DNA from: Larus michahellis | Lineage: Eukaryota > Chordata > Aves > Charadriiformes > Laridae | DNA length: 64,000 bases | Assembly: GCF_964199755.1 (NCBI RefSeq) | Contig: NC_133896.1 | Coordinates: forward strand, 63,343,142 to 63,407,141 | Direction of reading: 5' to 3' | Part shown: positions 38,280 to 50,900 of the stretch, piece by piece | Layout: each line of letters starts with the position of its first letter | Position numbering within the stretch: the first letter of the stretch is position 1 | Made by a program: the position numbers and the translations under genes | The notes under the pieces: generated by a model | Database searches by the model: none | Seen by the model: only the letters and a program-made list of their open reading frames with translations | Told to the model about the DNA's origin: nothing

Positions 38280-41200
38280 ACTGGTCTTCATTGTTTTTTT
38301 TTTAACCTTAAAAAAAGTCTTTTTTTTTTTTTTTTCCCCCTGTGTGTTTCCTTCCTACTACCTAGTCTCAACTCCAGTCGCCTCAAAACCTTAACTAATA
38401 TGCAAATGCTTGGGGTTTTTTTCCAATAGTTTGCAAAATAAGGAGTCCAAGCATTTTCCGAATAGATGGAAAACACATTGTGAATGTTTAAAATTAAGTA
38501 AAGCCACCAAAAGCTCTAGATTCTGCATGGCTTTTACAGTCAGTTATTTTAATAGTAGTATTAAAATTATTTTATGGCTGTTTTTAAATAGTGAGAAACA
38601 CAGCCTATGAATATTTGGAAATACTGTAATATTAAATATATTCCCAGATATACTGTATGTGAAATGGCAGCTGCACAGGGTGGCTGCAGTGGTCTGTTTT
38701 CAGATGGTGAAGCAATGTAGAGAAAGTACATAAGCAGACAATCTGCTGGTTTATGGTGATTATAAAATAATGATTAATGATATATAAATGAAGTCTGAAA
38801 AATAAGTTTAGATTCTGCTCAATACATTTCATGTACTTTCCTTTAATCATTACGTATTCCATTTCCAAATGCTTAAGAATGAAAGAAGCAGGAGAGTTTA
38901 ATCTCTTTTAAGTTTTAGGCTTGTTTCTGTAAGTCTAGTTAGACTTATAACTAGGTACCCTGGTGTTTTAACTAGCACATGATTTTGCGTAAAAGAGAAC
39001 TTGAAAAAGAAGAAAAGCAAGCAGCACCCAAACTTTACATCAAAGAAAATCTCCATGTGCTGCCAGCACCCATTTTCACTCAGTAATGTGATGCCCCCTC
39101 CCATTCCCACCCAGCTACCCCAGATAGGGGGCAGAGGTGCCAGGCACAGCACTCTGCTGCGTCCATCAGCTGGGCAGGTGTTGGGCACAGCCACCCATCT
39201 TCTTGCTGAGCAAACTTCTGCCAACTTTTCCAGAGACTAAACCGAGCTTAAACCAAATTCTAGAATTCCACATCTAAAGTGCAAAACTGTGTGTGCTTCA
39301 CATATGGTTTCAATATATGCAGCAAGTTATATTTTTTTCAGAACTTAATTTAAACAAACAAACAAAATGTCAAAGTCTTCACTTAATATATAGGTTTGTC
39401 TTTCTTTCCTTTTCCCCCTATTTTTTTTTAAACAAAAATCTCAGTATGGTTCATGCATATTATGGATCCTAAAGTTAAAAATACCCCTTTTAGCTATTAA
39501 GGCCTTAGAATAGTTTGTAAACATCTGGATGAGAGACAGTTTTAATTGTCTTTTTGGGAGAAGCTGAAGGCATAGCCTCTCAGTTATCTCTGGAGGAACA
39601 CAGACTGAGATTTATTGCTGAGAAACTGCTGGCCATTCAAAAGATTTGGCAGAATTTCAAAGGAGCTCCCTTTTACAAGTTTTCTCAATTTTAAGGTTTT
39701 TTTAGAAACTGCTGTTATCACTGGTGCTGTGTTCCTGTAAAAGGGGGTAAATTCTTATAATAATGTTTTTTGCTGAGCGATGTGCCAGAAAATGTGTAAC
39801 ATGTTTCTTTCTAAGTGTACACAGAGTATGAGGCAACATCATTTAAATTTTGTATCTAGTTTGGTTTTAGGTATTGCTTAAAACAAGGTATTGCAAATAT
39901 TATACATATATATGAGCATAATTTTGTGTAAAATAAGAACATCCTTCGATACGGTTCTGAGTGTTCCAGCAAATAAATTGTGCCATGCCCATTCTGCTTT
40001 CCTAAATCCTCACATGAAAAGAACAGTTACATTTCTGGCTACCCAAAGCTGATAACAGCATTCTCTGTGACACAGCTGCTATATTTTGTACCTCTGATGA
40101 TACGAGGAAGAGGGACAGCACTTCAGGATGTGGCAACTATAACCTCTTCCTCTGCTTTGTGAAAGAAAGCACCTCCACTAATCGGAGTACAATACATTAA
40201 AAAAACCTCTTCTCTCCTTTCCTGTTGCAGCAAACTGTCTCTTGAGGTGCCTTACTCTTTCCTTTCAGGGGAGGGGAGAAGCTGATAGCTTGTCCATGGG
40301 AGTGGCTGACACCACAGGCTTTGTTAAGGAAAGTCAGTAAAGCAATTAGAAAATCAGGGGAGTCACATTTAGTGTTTTATGCTATCGCCTGAATGGGGAA
40401 CTCTTCCCATAGTTGTATGGCTACCTCGGTTTCTTACGCAATTTATTAACTGTCAGTTTGCCAATTCATTTGTCTTTGTAGCATTGTCATTTATTTATGG
40501 TGAACAAAAAGTCTGTTTATTCTGACCAGGCACCCTACCTGCAAAGATATCCGAGTATCTTTCTGACATAAGATTTCCTGCTTTTGGAGTCTGCCAGCCT
40601 GAAAGCAAGATCGTAGGCAGAACAGATCCCCAAGCCCACCATTGGGTTTGGTGATTCTCCAAAGATGGGTATCTCAGAGAGCAGACATTTTTCTCATCAC
40701 AATGCCTAGAAAGGGTGGCTTGTCACCAAAAAACTATCATCTTCCTTTTTGGGCTTCTACAAGTCGTTCTTCCTCTAGGCAAGCGGCCTATGTATTCCAA
40801 ACAGTACATATGCCCTGGCAGTAGAAGATCTACACTTACCTGAGGCCCAAGCTGGAGGGTTTTCTGAAGCACCTCTTACGTCACTGGATCCCTGCCCTGC
40901 CCCCTACAGCAGTTTTGGCAGGAAGCAGCACAACTGTGTCATATGTATTGTGACTTCTTCCCTATGGATCTCTACAACTCACGTGCACTGGGACACTTTG
41001 TATTAGCCTGTGTTAGGTTTGTATTACCCTGTGCTTGCACCACTTCCCTTGAGGGACTCATTCCCAGGGCCTTTCTCCTGACCTTCATTCTTGTTCTTCA
41101 CTTCCTACTCTATTGTATGGCCCATGCCCTCACTTAACTAATTCCTTTCTCTGTCATTGTCATCCTGAAAGCAGCTACAACCTGATACCCCTCTGATCTT

Positions 41201-41690
41201 GTACCTTTTCAATCATCACTTTCGTAACTCACAGGTCCTCTGTTGCTCCACTCTGCATCGTCTCATGACACTTTCACCAGCCTCAGACTACAACACTCAG
41301 CACTGTGGTTGCTGACTCCTTGGAGTCCTGTGGAAAGAGCCGGCCTCCTTCAGATGCTTTTGGGGCAGAAACTTGGCACCGTGGCTGTGTTTCATATTAA
41401 ATACCCAGGTAGCTCTTTGTTGGGGAGTCAGGTCTGCCAGCAGGGTCACAGAATAACATTTGGCAGAGGTGGACTACAATACTAACTCCATAAAGAAAGG
41501 CATGTAAAGGAAAGCGAAAATGCACTCTGGCTGCAATGAAAACGACATTAAAGACTTGTCCAGGAATCATAATTCCACTTGTCACAACTGCACTCAAGCA
41601 CCCAACCTCCAGCACCTACAAGACTCGCACCTACAAGACACAGCGCAGGTCTGTGAACTGCTCAAGGGCCTGCTCACCCATGCTGCAGCT
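38280..41690. other. Convergent spacer and 3'UTRs
   Basis: Lies between the ends of ADCK2 (plus) and the DUF4537 gene (minus). No coding exon is supported. It probably contains the minus-strand 3'UTR: AATAAA in minus sense occurs at 40516-40521 and 40490-40495, giving a 3'UTR of about 1.2 kb. A longer ADCK2 3'UTR may extend to about 39,990. Confidence 0.5.
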
Positions 41691-41693
41691 TCC

Positions 41694-41918
41694 TTACGCT
41701 AGCAGTGATGCCCGGAGCATCAAAAGATTCTGTTCTCTGAGGTACTGCTGGAGGTCACAGAGTTTTTGGCCTTCTTTTTCCATCTTCTGGTGTGAACGGT
41801 CTCTGCTCTGGAACACTCTTCCTTTGGCAGCCTGGTGCTTTTTTTGTTTCCTGTCCTGCTCCTGTGATTCTTGTTCCAACATTTCCTGCCGTGACTGCAT
41901 TCTGCTCCTGAGGAAATC
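41694..41918 (-). CDS. DUF4537 gene, last coding exon
   Basis: Acceptor TTTTTATGTAG|GAT. Encodes residues 654-727 (DFLRSRMQSRQEMLEQES to LLMLRASLLA), ending at TAA. It continues the coiled-coil tail. Confidence 0.82.
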   Translation of the reverse strand, partial: DFLRSRMQSRQEMLEQESQEQDRKQKKHQAAKGRVFQSRDRSHQKMEKEGQKLCDLQQYLREQNLLMLRASLLA

Positions 41919-44900
41919 CTACATAAAAATAAAGACATTTACAATTGTACAGCCAGCTTTCATGCTGAGTTTCACCCACAATTATCACTAGCAGAATGCA
42001 GAAAAGGGTATAACCTACGGAAAAGCCTTCCTTGCATGCAGAAAGACTCCTTCTACCACAGAGATGGAGAATTTTACTTCCCATCTTTCATCTTCCTACA
42101 TGTGTCAAAAATGTTACTCTTCATTTCTTTATCTCTAAATGACATAATTATATTTGATATAAAATAGGTGAAAGACAAATACTTTGGATGGTGCCACTGG
42201 TGGAAACATGGGAGTACAGAATACAGAACATTTCTGGAATTGCCCTTACCAGCCTTTCTTTCTCTTGTTCAGAGCTCCTCTCATTGCGTTCTGCCTGCAA
42301 CTCCTCTCTCTGCAAACGCTGTGTCTTTAAGAACTGCAGCCTCTCACTTGCCTTCCTCTTCTCCTCCTCTGACAAGAAGGATTCCTTCCTGCTCCTCTCT
42401 GCCCCAGCAGCCTGGAGCAGTGCCCTGCGCTGCAAAGCTCTGTCTTTGTGCTCCAGCTGTTTCTCCAGCCCTTGCAATGTTCTCTGACGCAACCGCTGCC
42501 TGTTTCCAAAACAAAACTTCTCAAATTTCTCAGAAAGAAGGAGCAATAAAAGAAAAAGACAGTGCATAAGACACAAAGCAGATATTCTGTCAATCCGTGC
42601 TCAGTTAATACTCCAGGACTCTTTGTTAGGTTACAAGGGTTAAACTTGTGTCCTAAACAGAGGTGGCAAAACCCCCAGATCGTCTGGTGCCTGATGTCAG
42701 CAAACTGCAGTCATCTGTTCACCTGACTACAGAACCTGTGTTCTCGGCCCTGAAGACGAGGAACCAAGGAAATGGCTTGTGCAGGCAGGGCTGTAGGACT
42801 AATGTGGACGACTGGGTGGCTGCGTGTATTTATGGTGGAGCCACAGGGGCAACAGAAGAGATGGAAGGAGGGGGATCATGGGGGCAAGGACCTGCTAAGC
42901 TTAAGTGGACTGTGGGGTCAGAGGCAGGGAACAGGGATTTGGGAGGCAAAGGGAATTTGGGTCTGAGGACAGACTGAACGGAATTTGCCCTTGGAGGTAA
43001 TGCTAAAAGCTATGGGTCCGTGTGTACCCACTTGTCCATACCTCAATCACCAATTTTATTCCCATTAGTAAACCACCATGACCACTCTGCAGAGACCGGC
43101 ATGAGGCACAACATGTGATGTTCAGAGACCCAATGAGAGCACTAGGGAGTAGACATTACCAACCTTTCAACATTTACTACAAAAAACTGTTAGGTCGTAG
43201 GTATCACCTCTGGTTGTCCCTGCACAGCTGGTGTCGGATGCCATCCGCCTCTTGCTGCTGCTCCCTTTCCAGCTGCCTCCGTTCCTTTTGCCACCTTTTG
43301 TGCTCAATCTTGGCTCTGTTGAAGTCCATCTCTTTCCATCTCTCCTGAGATGCACCATTAAGGATTGATTTCTAAAAGAAACAACCCAAAACAAACCCTT
43401 AATCTCATAAGTATATTTTTCTAATGCAAACTGTAAACCTACAAAACCAGAACAGCTTAGTCTTCTAATGTCATTCCTGAGCTCTGGAAGCCGCACTGGC
43501 TTATGAATACTACAGTGTCACTTCCCATCTGTGAAAACACTGAGTATGATGCTAAAACCTGTACAAAAGACTGGGCTTAACCAACAAAGGGGTGCCTGAT
43601 AATTCGATTTTAAGAGTTCTTCATAGGTCAGTAGGCTGGGCTGTTCTGGTTGTTCCGGTGTTGAGCCAATGCTTAAAACTGCCCAATCTTTCTGTCAGCT
43701 TCTGGATTGGATGGAAAATACAGATTCTGACCACAAATCATATTACGGATTCCTTACTAGATTTTATTAGAAAGAGAAATATCTGCCTCCCTCTGGCCAA
43801 ACACAAAATCTTCCTGGAGTTCTGTGTAGGTGTATTAACTCTTCACTTCCTGTTGTCTGAGATTTCTACCCATGGTCAAGCAGTCTTTGTGTTTTCTTCA
43901 GTAGTAGCTGCATTTCAATGCTGGGCAGTGTTCCTAATTTGCATTTTTAAGTGTACTGTGTTGTGTGAAGAGAGGAAGGAACACCTACAAGGCTTCTTTT
44001 CACAGCCATAGTGAAATATTTATTTCTTTTGTACTCCTTACAGTGCTCTGTATGAGGGAAGGAGCAAGGAAACATCACCAAGACTTAAGACATGCATTCC
44101 AGTTTACTTTGCTAGAGCTGTTTGGGGCTGGAACAGAGTTTTCACAAAATATTTTCCTCTCTCAAATGCATTATCCTTTCTCCTATTCCCAGCTGAAATT
44201 AGCATGTTCCTGCCATTAGCTGTTTCTCTGCAATCAGAGTGTCTCCTTCCAGTCCTTTCCTGAGGACATCTCTAATACCACAAGCTGGAAAACACTACAG
44301 GACCTTCAAAGAATGTCCCTGCCAGTCTCATGTCACGTTTTGACTGATCTCTCTCAACACATTGATCTGTATGGCTTCCTAGGGGCAGTAAACACCCTTG
44401 TTCTCCAGTGTATTGCTATTCTTTGCAAAAACTGTACCTTGCGGATGGTTTGTGTTTAATGACATACACAGGGAGAGATCAAAGAGAGACTCAAAGGTGG
44501 TTTATAGGTGGGAGGTGAGCACAGGGTGTTTTCCAGCAGGCAAAGGACGGGCCTAAGGATTAGGAGACTCGAAGTTCCACCCCAGCCCTGACATGCACTC
44601 TCTGCTACGGGATTCAGCTGACTACCTAGACTTTCTCTTTTTTGCCTGCAATATCTGTAAAAGAAGAATAATTTTTTTGCTATCTAGTAGAGCTGGCTGA
44701 GAGGTTTATTTAGAAGAGATTAGATCTGAAATAAAAAACTCTGTCAAAAGTACTGAGTAAAAATACCAGAAGTGCCTTGTTCCTGTACAACGCTGATTCC
44801 CAAGTGGAAACCTTATGTTTCTTTTATGCATAGCCATTATTCTACACAGGCATAATTTTTGTTGCAATAACAACCTTTGAGAAAGAGATCAAAAGAGAGT

Positions 44901-47900
44901 ATATTCTCACATGACATAAACATATCGCTTGATCCTAATAGCTAAATCTAATTTGGACCAAACACTTACTGTAATGCTTTTGTCTTTTAGAAGATTTAGG
45001 AGATTTGTGGATCTCCTAGCCTGCACATTGGAGGCACTGTGTGGTCTCTGTACACGTAGAGCTGATTCGATGGTCAGGCTGTCTTTCTCTAGCGATTGAT
45101 TCACTCGGTCAAAGAAGCTTTGGCGCCTGAAAGGGACCAAAGCACTGGTTCCCAGGGAAGGGCTCCTTTGGGAATGCTGGATTGGAGCTTCTGCCACTCT
45201 GGACTCAAAAAGACCTTTCAAATAAATTAGGGCAGGGACATAAGAAGTTACAGACAGCTTAAAAAAAGAAAGCAAATTTTTTTTTAAAAAAAAGTCTTCT
45301 CATATAAAATATATTCAAGCAAGAATTTTATGACTTAGTACCAACGTTTCCCTCTGAGGATGCGGGACATTTTTTAGTGTCCACAAAACAGGTCCCAGCT
45401 TTCAAAAAACAAGCTTGTCATTGCGGTCAAGCAAGAGTTTTGCCTGGTAACACAAGATCACTGACTGCACTTACAGCTACTCAGGCTAAGGGGTTGTTTA
45501 CATGGTATTTCGCAGACAGACATGAGCTGCTTCTGACAATGCTCTGAGACAAAAAAAACCTATAAATTTTTGATAATGCAAAGCCTGAGCTATACATCCT
45601 GCTGGGAGACAGAAGAAATTAGCTTGGGCATACCACTGTGCTAAGGCAGCTTTTGGGTAACTGAGAACATGGGCGGAGCTTGCTCGCACCTTTCTGCTAA
45701 AGACAGTGTGGATTTAAGGGGCAGTTGTTGCATGGAATGATGTTGGAACACCATCTGGGAAGAAATGTGCACCTCTGTTTGACTTTTCATTCTCCCTCTA
45801 CCAGCAGTGACACAGAGAAAAGCAGTAACACCTGGAGAAAGCGAGAAAGCTTTAGGCTTTCAGACTGCTCACTTAAATGCCTGCAATTGTCACAAAACTA
45901 GCTTAAACTGAGGACAGCAATAATTTGATTAAAATCATGATCCGGCCCCTTTTGGATAATAAGGAGACAAAAGTTTACCCAATGACATTATAAAGCAATA
46001 ATTTTCAGCCCAGATAAGAGAAGGAGTGTTGTGCAGACCAGTCCTGGTGAAATCTTTTTGCTCTAGGCAGTCAATGTTACAGAGTAATTTTTAAAGTAAG
46101 GAAATTTTATAATAAATAATATTTATAGTCAGTAGTATGATAAAGGTTAAGAAAATCCAAGGCTGCTACTGTTTTTTTTAACTGTATGTGTAAAAGCTAA
46201 AAAACCCCATCTTCCACCTCAAAACCTTTCATCTTGAGAAGTTTTACAGCTTCTCAAGCCATACTACCATTAATACCAATGTATATAATAGTAGTATGTT
46301 ACGCTGGCTATATTCAGCATGGCTTTATGGCGTGTTGTTTTGAAACATCAAGAACTATGGCACCAGACCTTAGACATGAAGGCCTGCTGCACTGATATTC
46401 TGTGGCAAGTCTTATGTTTGGATAAAACAGCTACAATTTCAATACCATGTTCTGTGTTTAAAATTACCCTCAGTTTCAGCATCCTGCTGTCTGCTGTCTG
46501 GTTCTTCCCTGTGGACTGTCTCCATTATCCAGCTGTCTGTGTTGACAGCAGTATCAACCACAGCATGAGCCATCTTCCTCTGAGAACTCTAGAAATAACA
46601 AGAAATGCAATCATAATCCAGACCTGATAAGGAAAAGAATAGGTTAGCTTCATGGATTTACAACGTAAGATCTTAAGTTGCAGCCAAAGTTTGAGAAAGA
46701 ATTAAAAAAAAAAACCCAGCCTCTGGGGGAGTTCTTTAATAAAGAAACAACCCTTAAGTAGAGTAACTTCTGATCACTTTGTGGGTTTCTCTGTATCTTC
46801 AGATCACCTAAAACTGGCAGTACTTCTGCCTGGAAGGGTCCAAACTGGTACAAAAGAGATTAGAGGAGCTCTGGCTGAAAGACAGTCACATTTCTGGCAC
46901 ATGCCAGAAATTAGGATTCTAACCATTGCAGAGCAATGGACAAAAGTTTGGCAGTAGCCAGTGCACATTAACCTCCTCCTTACTAATCCTCATCCAGTGC
47001 CCTGTTCACAAACCCCAAATCAAATACTGAGGATCACAAAAGTCTCTTTTGGTCTCTGGGAGGTGGTGCCTCTACCGCAGGTGGAGAAATATCTTAATAG
47101 CATTACACCAGGGACTGCCTTGGTATGGAGCAATCCTTACTGTAATCCTTATCCGGTGTAAAGTCTTCTGCCTGATGCTTTTTCCTGCCTTTACTGCCTT
47201 CACGCAGAGGCAGGATGAAGAACTGGACTATGCGACACTTCTCATGTTTTGCATCTGTGGAAGAGCTTCTAGAAGTCTGCTCCAGGCAGTGACAATGACA
47301 GCTTCTAGCTCTTTCCCAGGTCAAAGGATCAGGAAGACAGCACAGAGCAGAGTCTCTCCATTCTTTAGCAGGCATACATAAGGGCCAGGCCTAAAACCTC
47401 TAATAATTTTCGGTACCAAGAGCAGAAAACTCAGGGTAACAAAGCAGACATTATGCAAATAGCAGAAGGCAAGTTAACAGGAGAGCCAGAGTGAAGCACT
47501 TTTCACCTTCTTAGGTTCTATATCCTCATTGTCCTCTTCCAAACAAGACTGAACATCTTTTGGAGCATTTTCTGTCTTCAATATCTTATCTTCCTTTTTC
47601 TCTTCCTCTCTGGAAACACTTTCTGAAGAAATCCTCACTTCAGACAGCTGCTCTTCTATTTTCTTGCTGTGCTCTTCTTTAGTCAAGCTTGTTCCTGGGA
47701 TGAAGGCATCTTCTTCCTGCACTTCACACCCTGTAGGCCATGTGGGTTCCCAGGCTGCAAGGCAGCAATGGGGAAGTGAGGCACACCTGCAGCTGCACTT
47801 GGCACATGGCTGGGTTGAATACAGACCCCTTGGCCAGTAGTCCAGGTGTGAGCGACCCTGCCTGTAATGGCCTGAGGCTCTATAACCCGGTGTCACAATG

Positions 47901-50900
47901 TACGGGTAATCCAAGCTTGAATCCACCACCATCTTCCTGGCTGCTAAAGGCATCTGCAGTTCTAGGATGATGCGTTCGCTTAAGGGCAGAGGGATCCGCA
48001 GAGCTTGGTCAGAAGACACCTCCTTAGTCTGCCCATTCCAGAAGCTCACAAGCACTCCTCTTGTGTTGTGTGCTGTGCATTTTGAAAAAAAAAAAAAAAA
48101 GGCAAAGAATATATTAGAAGCATGTCAACCTGTGTGATTTATCTCTTAGAAAGAGATAGGAGATAAAGATCCTATTTTTAGAAGGAGATAAAAGCAACAG
48201 CTTGTCTTTCAGTCAATTTTCTAACAACTTCCATGATTTCTTCTTTATAAGTTTAAAATTTGAACTTCTTTTGAACTTCCTCTGAAGACAAACCAGGTAG
48301 CAAAATTCTCTCTTGACACAGCAAGCCAAGATTTTACCGTGCAAAAGCTGGAAACTAGACTAACAGATAATCAGGTGAATACTCATGAGGGCCAGGAACA
48401 TTTTTCTCCTTCTGTTGGGAGGACACCACCCCCCTTGCCCTCCACATTTTTAGGAAGTTTCCACTCACAGAACAAATCAAAGGCCAATTCTGGGAGCTGC
48501 ATTAATTCTGGCACTGAAAAAAAGAACAGGCTGCTTAGTGCCAACAACAAAAAAAAAAGATGATGAAGAGAACCCAAGCAGCAGGTGGTGAATTTTCCAT
48601 GGTTGAGACCATTCTCTTTTCTGTATAGTGACCAGCAACTGTGGCGAGTCTAGCACTATTAAGAAAGCCAATACCCAGTACCTAAACGTGCTTCCTCGTT
48701 CTCCATAACCTTTAGCACAGTGGCTGGGCCAAAACGTTCAGCTCTAGCCTCCCATGGTGCCAAGACCCTGTCTCCTGGAGCAAGAGGCTGTCGCCTGGCA
48801 TCTTCGTAGTGGAGAATGTCGTAGAGAGGCGTTTCCTGCATGTGAAGCTGTACCTTGCCTTTCAGAGTGCGACTTTTGTCAAACTCAATTAAAAAGCGTT
48901 CTCTGGAGCCCTACAAGAGTAAAACATGCAGTTTGCAAGACAGACATCTGGGTCCAATTAATGGCCAAACATAAGTGCTAAGAGGGAAGTGGCAGAAATG
49001 CCAGGAAGTGGAACGTGATCTGTGAATGTAGCTTTCCTATTCTACCAGGTTTTTCACTGTACTGTGTCCATATTGGACTTTAAAAGTAATTAAAAAGCTT
49101 AAGGGGCTGACAGTCTTTTTCTTCCTTTCATTTTGAACTTAGGTTTTAGTAGGCTTATCTGGCTGAGGCAGAATTTTACCAGGAAAACCTCCCATCAGAA
49201 AAAGAGCAGCCAAAAGAAACTGCTGTATATGATGCAGTTTGTTATACTGCAATCAAAAGGATAACAAACCAGTAAAACGTCATTAACTCTCATAAATTTA
49301 AATGCTCTAATTTAAGCCTCCAGCAGTGGGTGTGGGGCAGATCTGTTACTGAAATCTCAGCCTTCCCTGCAGATCTATGAGTGCGCTTACACAAATAATG
49401 CTGTCAGCCCCAAATCCAGCTAGTCACTCGTGCCTTTAGCTGTCCCCATCCGTTCCACCCTACATTGGACTTACAGCCATCCTCAGCTATACTAGCATCA
49501 TTATTTATTTAACTAACCTATGAACTGGAAAACGCATTGGATTTTTAAAGAAAGCCTGCAGAAAGGGATTTTTCTGTCTGGCATCGAAAATCATCTCACA
49601 AATCCCAGAAACACAGAAGGAAGAGAATGAGGAAAGCTCTCAGTTTGGTAAGGAGGAGGCGGTCCCTGGAGGCAGACATTTTGGATGACTATTACTAATG
49701 CTGTTTAGCTAATTTTACTAATGCTTTTTAGCTAATTGACTTTGCTGCTGGACTGGGCGGAAGTAGACAATAGGGATAAGGGACCTGTTTTGTTTGATTG
49801 TCTCTGAATAACAACTTATTATAACTAGTAAAATGGGTTGTTTTCCTGGCTGCTTCTGCTTGCAGGACTCCTCACAGTAAACAGCCATCCATCAGCAAAT
49901 TGATGAAAACAGGATGTGGGGAGAGAATAATGGTTATGAAGTGCACTGTATCGCAGCAGAGCCAGCCCACAGCAAGGGCATGGGACTGGTGAGGCATGGG
50001 AAGAACAGGGAAAAGACACACAGATGCTCTTACAGCATAGTTCCCAATCGATAGCTACCTTCACCTCTTGGGCAATGTGGCCCAGGTAGTAATAGCCATC
50101 AGCTTCTCTCCTTGCCAACACACGAGCCCCCCTCATGAAACTGGAAGCCTCTGGGGAAGAATCAATAAAATTCTTTTTTGCTGAGGATATCAAGGTCATA
50201 CAAAGGGAATCTGGGTTCCACGCACAAACAGGAAAGCTGTAGAAAACAAAAATACAAGAAGTAATGAAGACCTTGGCAACAGAACTTCTGCAACCTGCTG
50301 CAATGAAAACAAACTAAATCCACATGGGACACCCACCCACCCCGCAATAACTGTCTTTGTTTCCTAGCTTCTTTTTTTTTCTGCATTTCCAGTGACCCAC
50401 CTTTAGATTTTGAACTTACTACGTTACAGGACATCTTGGCAGCAGAGAGCCAAAGGGATCTTTATTAGCTGTATGACAACACTGGACATGTGAGATGGAC
50501 GTGGAGCTTACCTGGAGGGGGGAAGGAGGAGATGGAAGCAGATGAGCATGATCTTTGAACACTTAAATCCTTAAACAGGAATATTATTTTAAAATTGAAA
50601 TTTACTTTCCAGTATGTTACTTTATATTTTGAATTCTTCCATACTATCTTACAGTGCTATGCTGTTTATTTGTAAGCTCATCATAAACGGTTTTGATTTT
50701 AAGAAATCATGCTTGGAAACAAGAAATATAAAAAATAAAATATAAGAACTATATGATAAAAAAAATCCCTTGCGTTTCACTTGCCTTCTGTTCAGCTGCT
50801 AGATATGTAGCAGGTGTATTGTATCACTGTTTCTTCAATCATGATGATATGTGTTCTTCAAAAGACAACATGTCATTTCAAGTACACACAAAGCTATAGT

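Noticed and set aside
47103-47375. 90-codon minus-strand open frame between exons 5 and 6 of the DUF4537 gene
   Set aside because: The flanking exons already join in phase 0 without it, and I found no convincing splice pair around it.
50468-50512. A 43-nt intron between a minus-strand CAG|GTAAGC and a downstream CAG acceptor
   Set aside because: The phases do not match, and the intron would be too short for normal splicing. Reading that CAG as the acceptor of a longer intron gives a phase-consistent exon.
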